This document shows positions 12,659-12,703 of a stretch of 12,703 bases of DNA, piece by piece. The notes beneath the pieces are model-generated. The model ran no database searches. It saw nothing but the letters and a program-made list of their open reading frames with translations, and was not told the DNA's origin. Both the position numbers and the translations under genes were made by a program. This stretch comes from Bacteriovoracaceae bacterium UBA4573. Its GTDB lineage: Bacteria > Bdellovibrionota > UBA1018 > UBA923. Position 1 is the stretch's first letter, and each line of letters begins with the position of its first letter. The stretch is taken from assembly GCA_002387735.1 (NCBI GenBank), contig DGKJ01000049.1:1-12703 (forward strand), given 5' to 3'.

Positions 12659-12703
12659 TGGCGGGAGTGACGGGACTCGAACCCGCGGCCTCCGCCGTGA
12701 CAG
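12659..12703 (-). tRNA. tRNA-Asp (GTC), 3' part, cut by the window end
   Basis: The reverse complement gives 45 bases that correspond to tRNA positions 32-76. The anticodon loop is CTGTCAC with anticodon GTC. A variable loop of five follows, then a T-arm with GGTTCGAGTCC, an acceptor strand CACTCCC, G73 and an encoded CCA at 12659-12661. The 5' half lies beyond the window. The 3' end faces the integrase gene 8 bases away, as expected where an element has inserted into a tRNA gene. Confidence 0.9.
12659..12703. other. probable attachment site (att) in the tRNA-Asp 3' end
   Basis: Tyrosine integrases encoded next to a tRNA 3' end usually use that end as the crossover site, leaving a direct repeat of it at the other end of the element. 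Only one copy is seen in the window, so the far attachment site must lie to the left of base 1. The exact core cannot be defined from one copy. Confidence 0.6.

Noticed and set aside
1..12703. CRISPR array, insertion sequence or rRNA
   Set aside because: No regularly spaced long repeats, transposase-like protein or rRNA-like stretch was seen anywhere in the window.

Overview
The window reads as the right-hand part of an integrative and conjugative element (ICE) in a Gram-negative, fairly AT-rich bacterium. Every convincing protein gene lies on the + strand. The Gram-negative assignment rests on several cleavable signal peptides, a lipoprotein, and a VirB8/VirB9/VirB10 set that normally spans two membranes. 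The style of the proteins (AT-rich codons, a TraC/VirB4-like ATPase, an FtsK-like coupling ATPase) would suit a delta-proteobacterium or Bdellovibrionota-like host. That is an impression, not something the sequence proves.

Layout. (1) 1-678: a broken 3' end of a reading frame with a dockerin/EF-hand-like calcium loop, an unknown 78-residue ORF, a 55-residue protein with three CxxC pairs, and a 42-residue charged protein that leads into the pilin gene. (2) 665-8157: a compact type IV secretion operon in the canonical VirB order: pilin VirB2, an unknown small membrane protein, VirB3/TraL, VirB4 divided into two genes, VirB5, VirB6, a secreted protein at the VirB7 position, VirB8, VirB9 and VirB10. 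Most junctions are ATGA stop/start overlaps. (3) 8154-10381: an FtsK/TcpA-like DNA-pumping ATPase and a winged-helix protein resembling the replication-relaxation family, ending in a hairpin terminator that overlaps the stop codon. (4) 10418-11088: a lipoprotein and a small unknown protein. (5) 11119-12650: an excisionase-like helix-turn-helix protein and a tyrosine integrase, coupled by an ATGA overlap. (6) 12659-12703: the 3' part of a tRNA-Asp gene on the - strand, the probable attachment site.

How it fits together. The integrase and excisionase would insert and release the element at tRNA-Asp. The FtsK-like ATPase and its neighbour would process the DNA and hand it to the VirB channel, whose ATPase is supplied as two polypeptides. 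No classical relaxase, VirD4, VirB11 or VirB1 is visible here. No second copy of the tRNA 3' end is seen in the window, so the element continues to the left.

The most unusual points are: the VirB4 gene split exactly between Walker A and Walker B with its own strong ribosome binding site; an FtsK-type coupling protein plus a replication-relaxation-like protein (a Gram-positive ICE style) attached to a Gram-negative VirB channel; an iteron-like array of GTGGAA repeats at 11-bp spacing inside the 3' end of the replication-relaxation-like gene; and a long GNRA-capped hairpin inside virB9.
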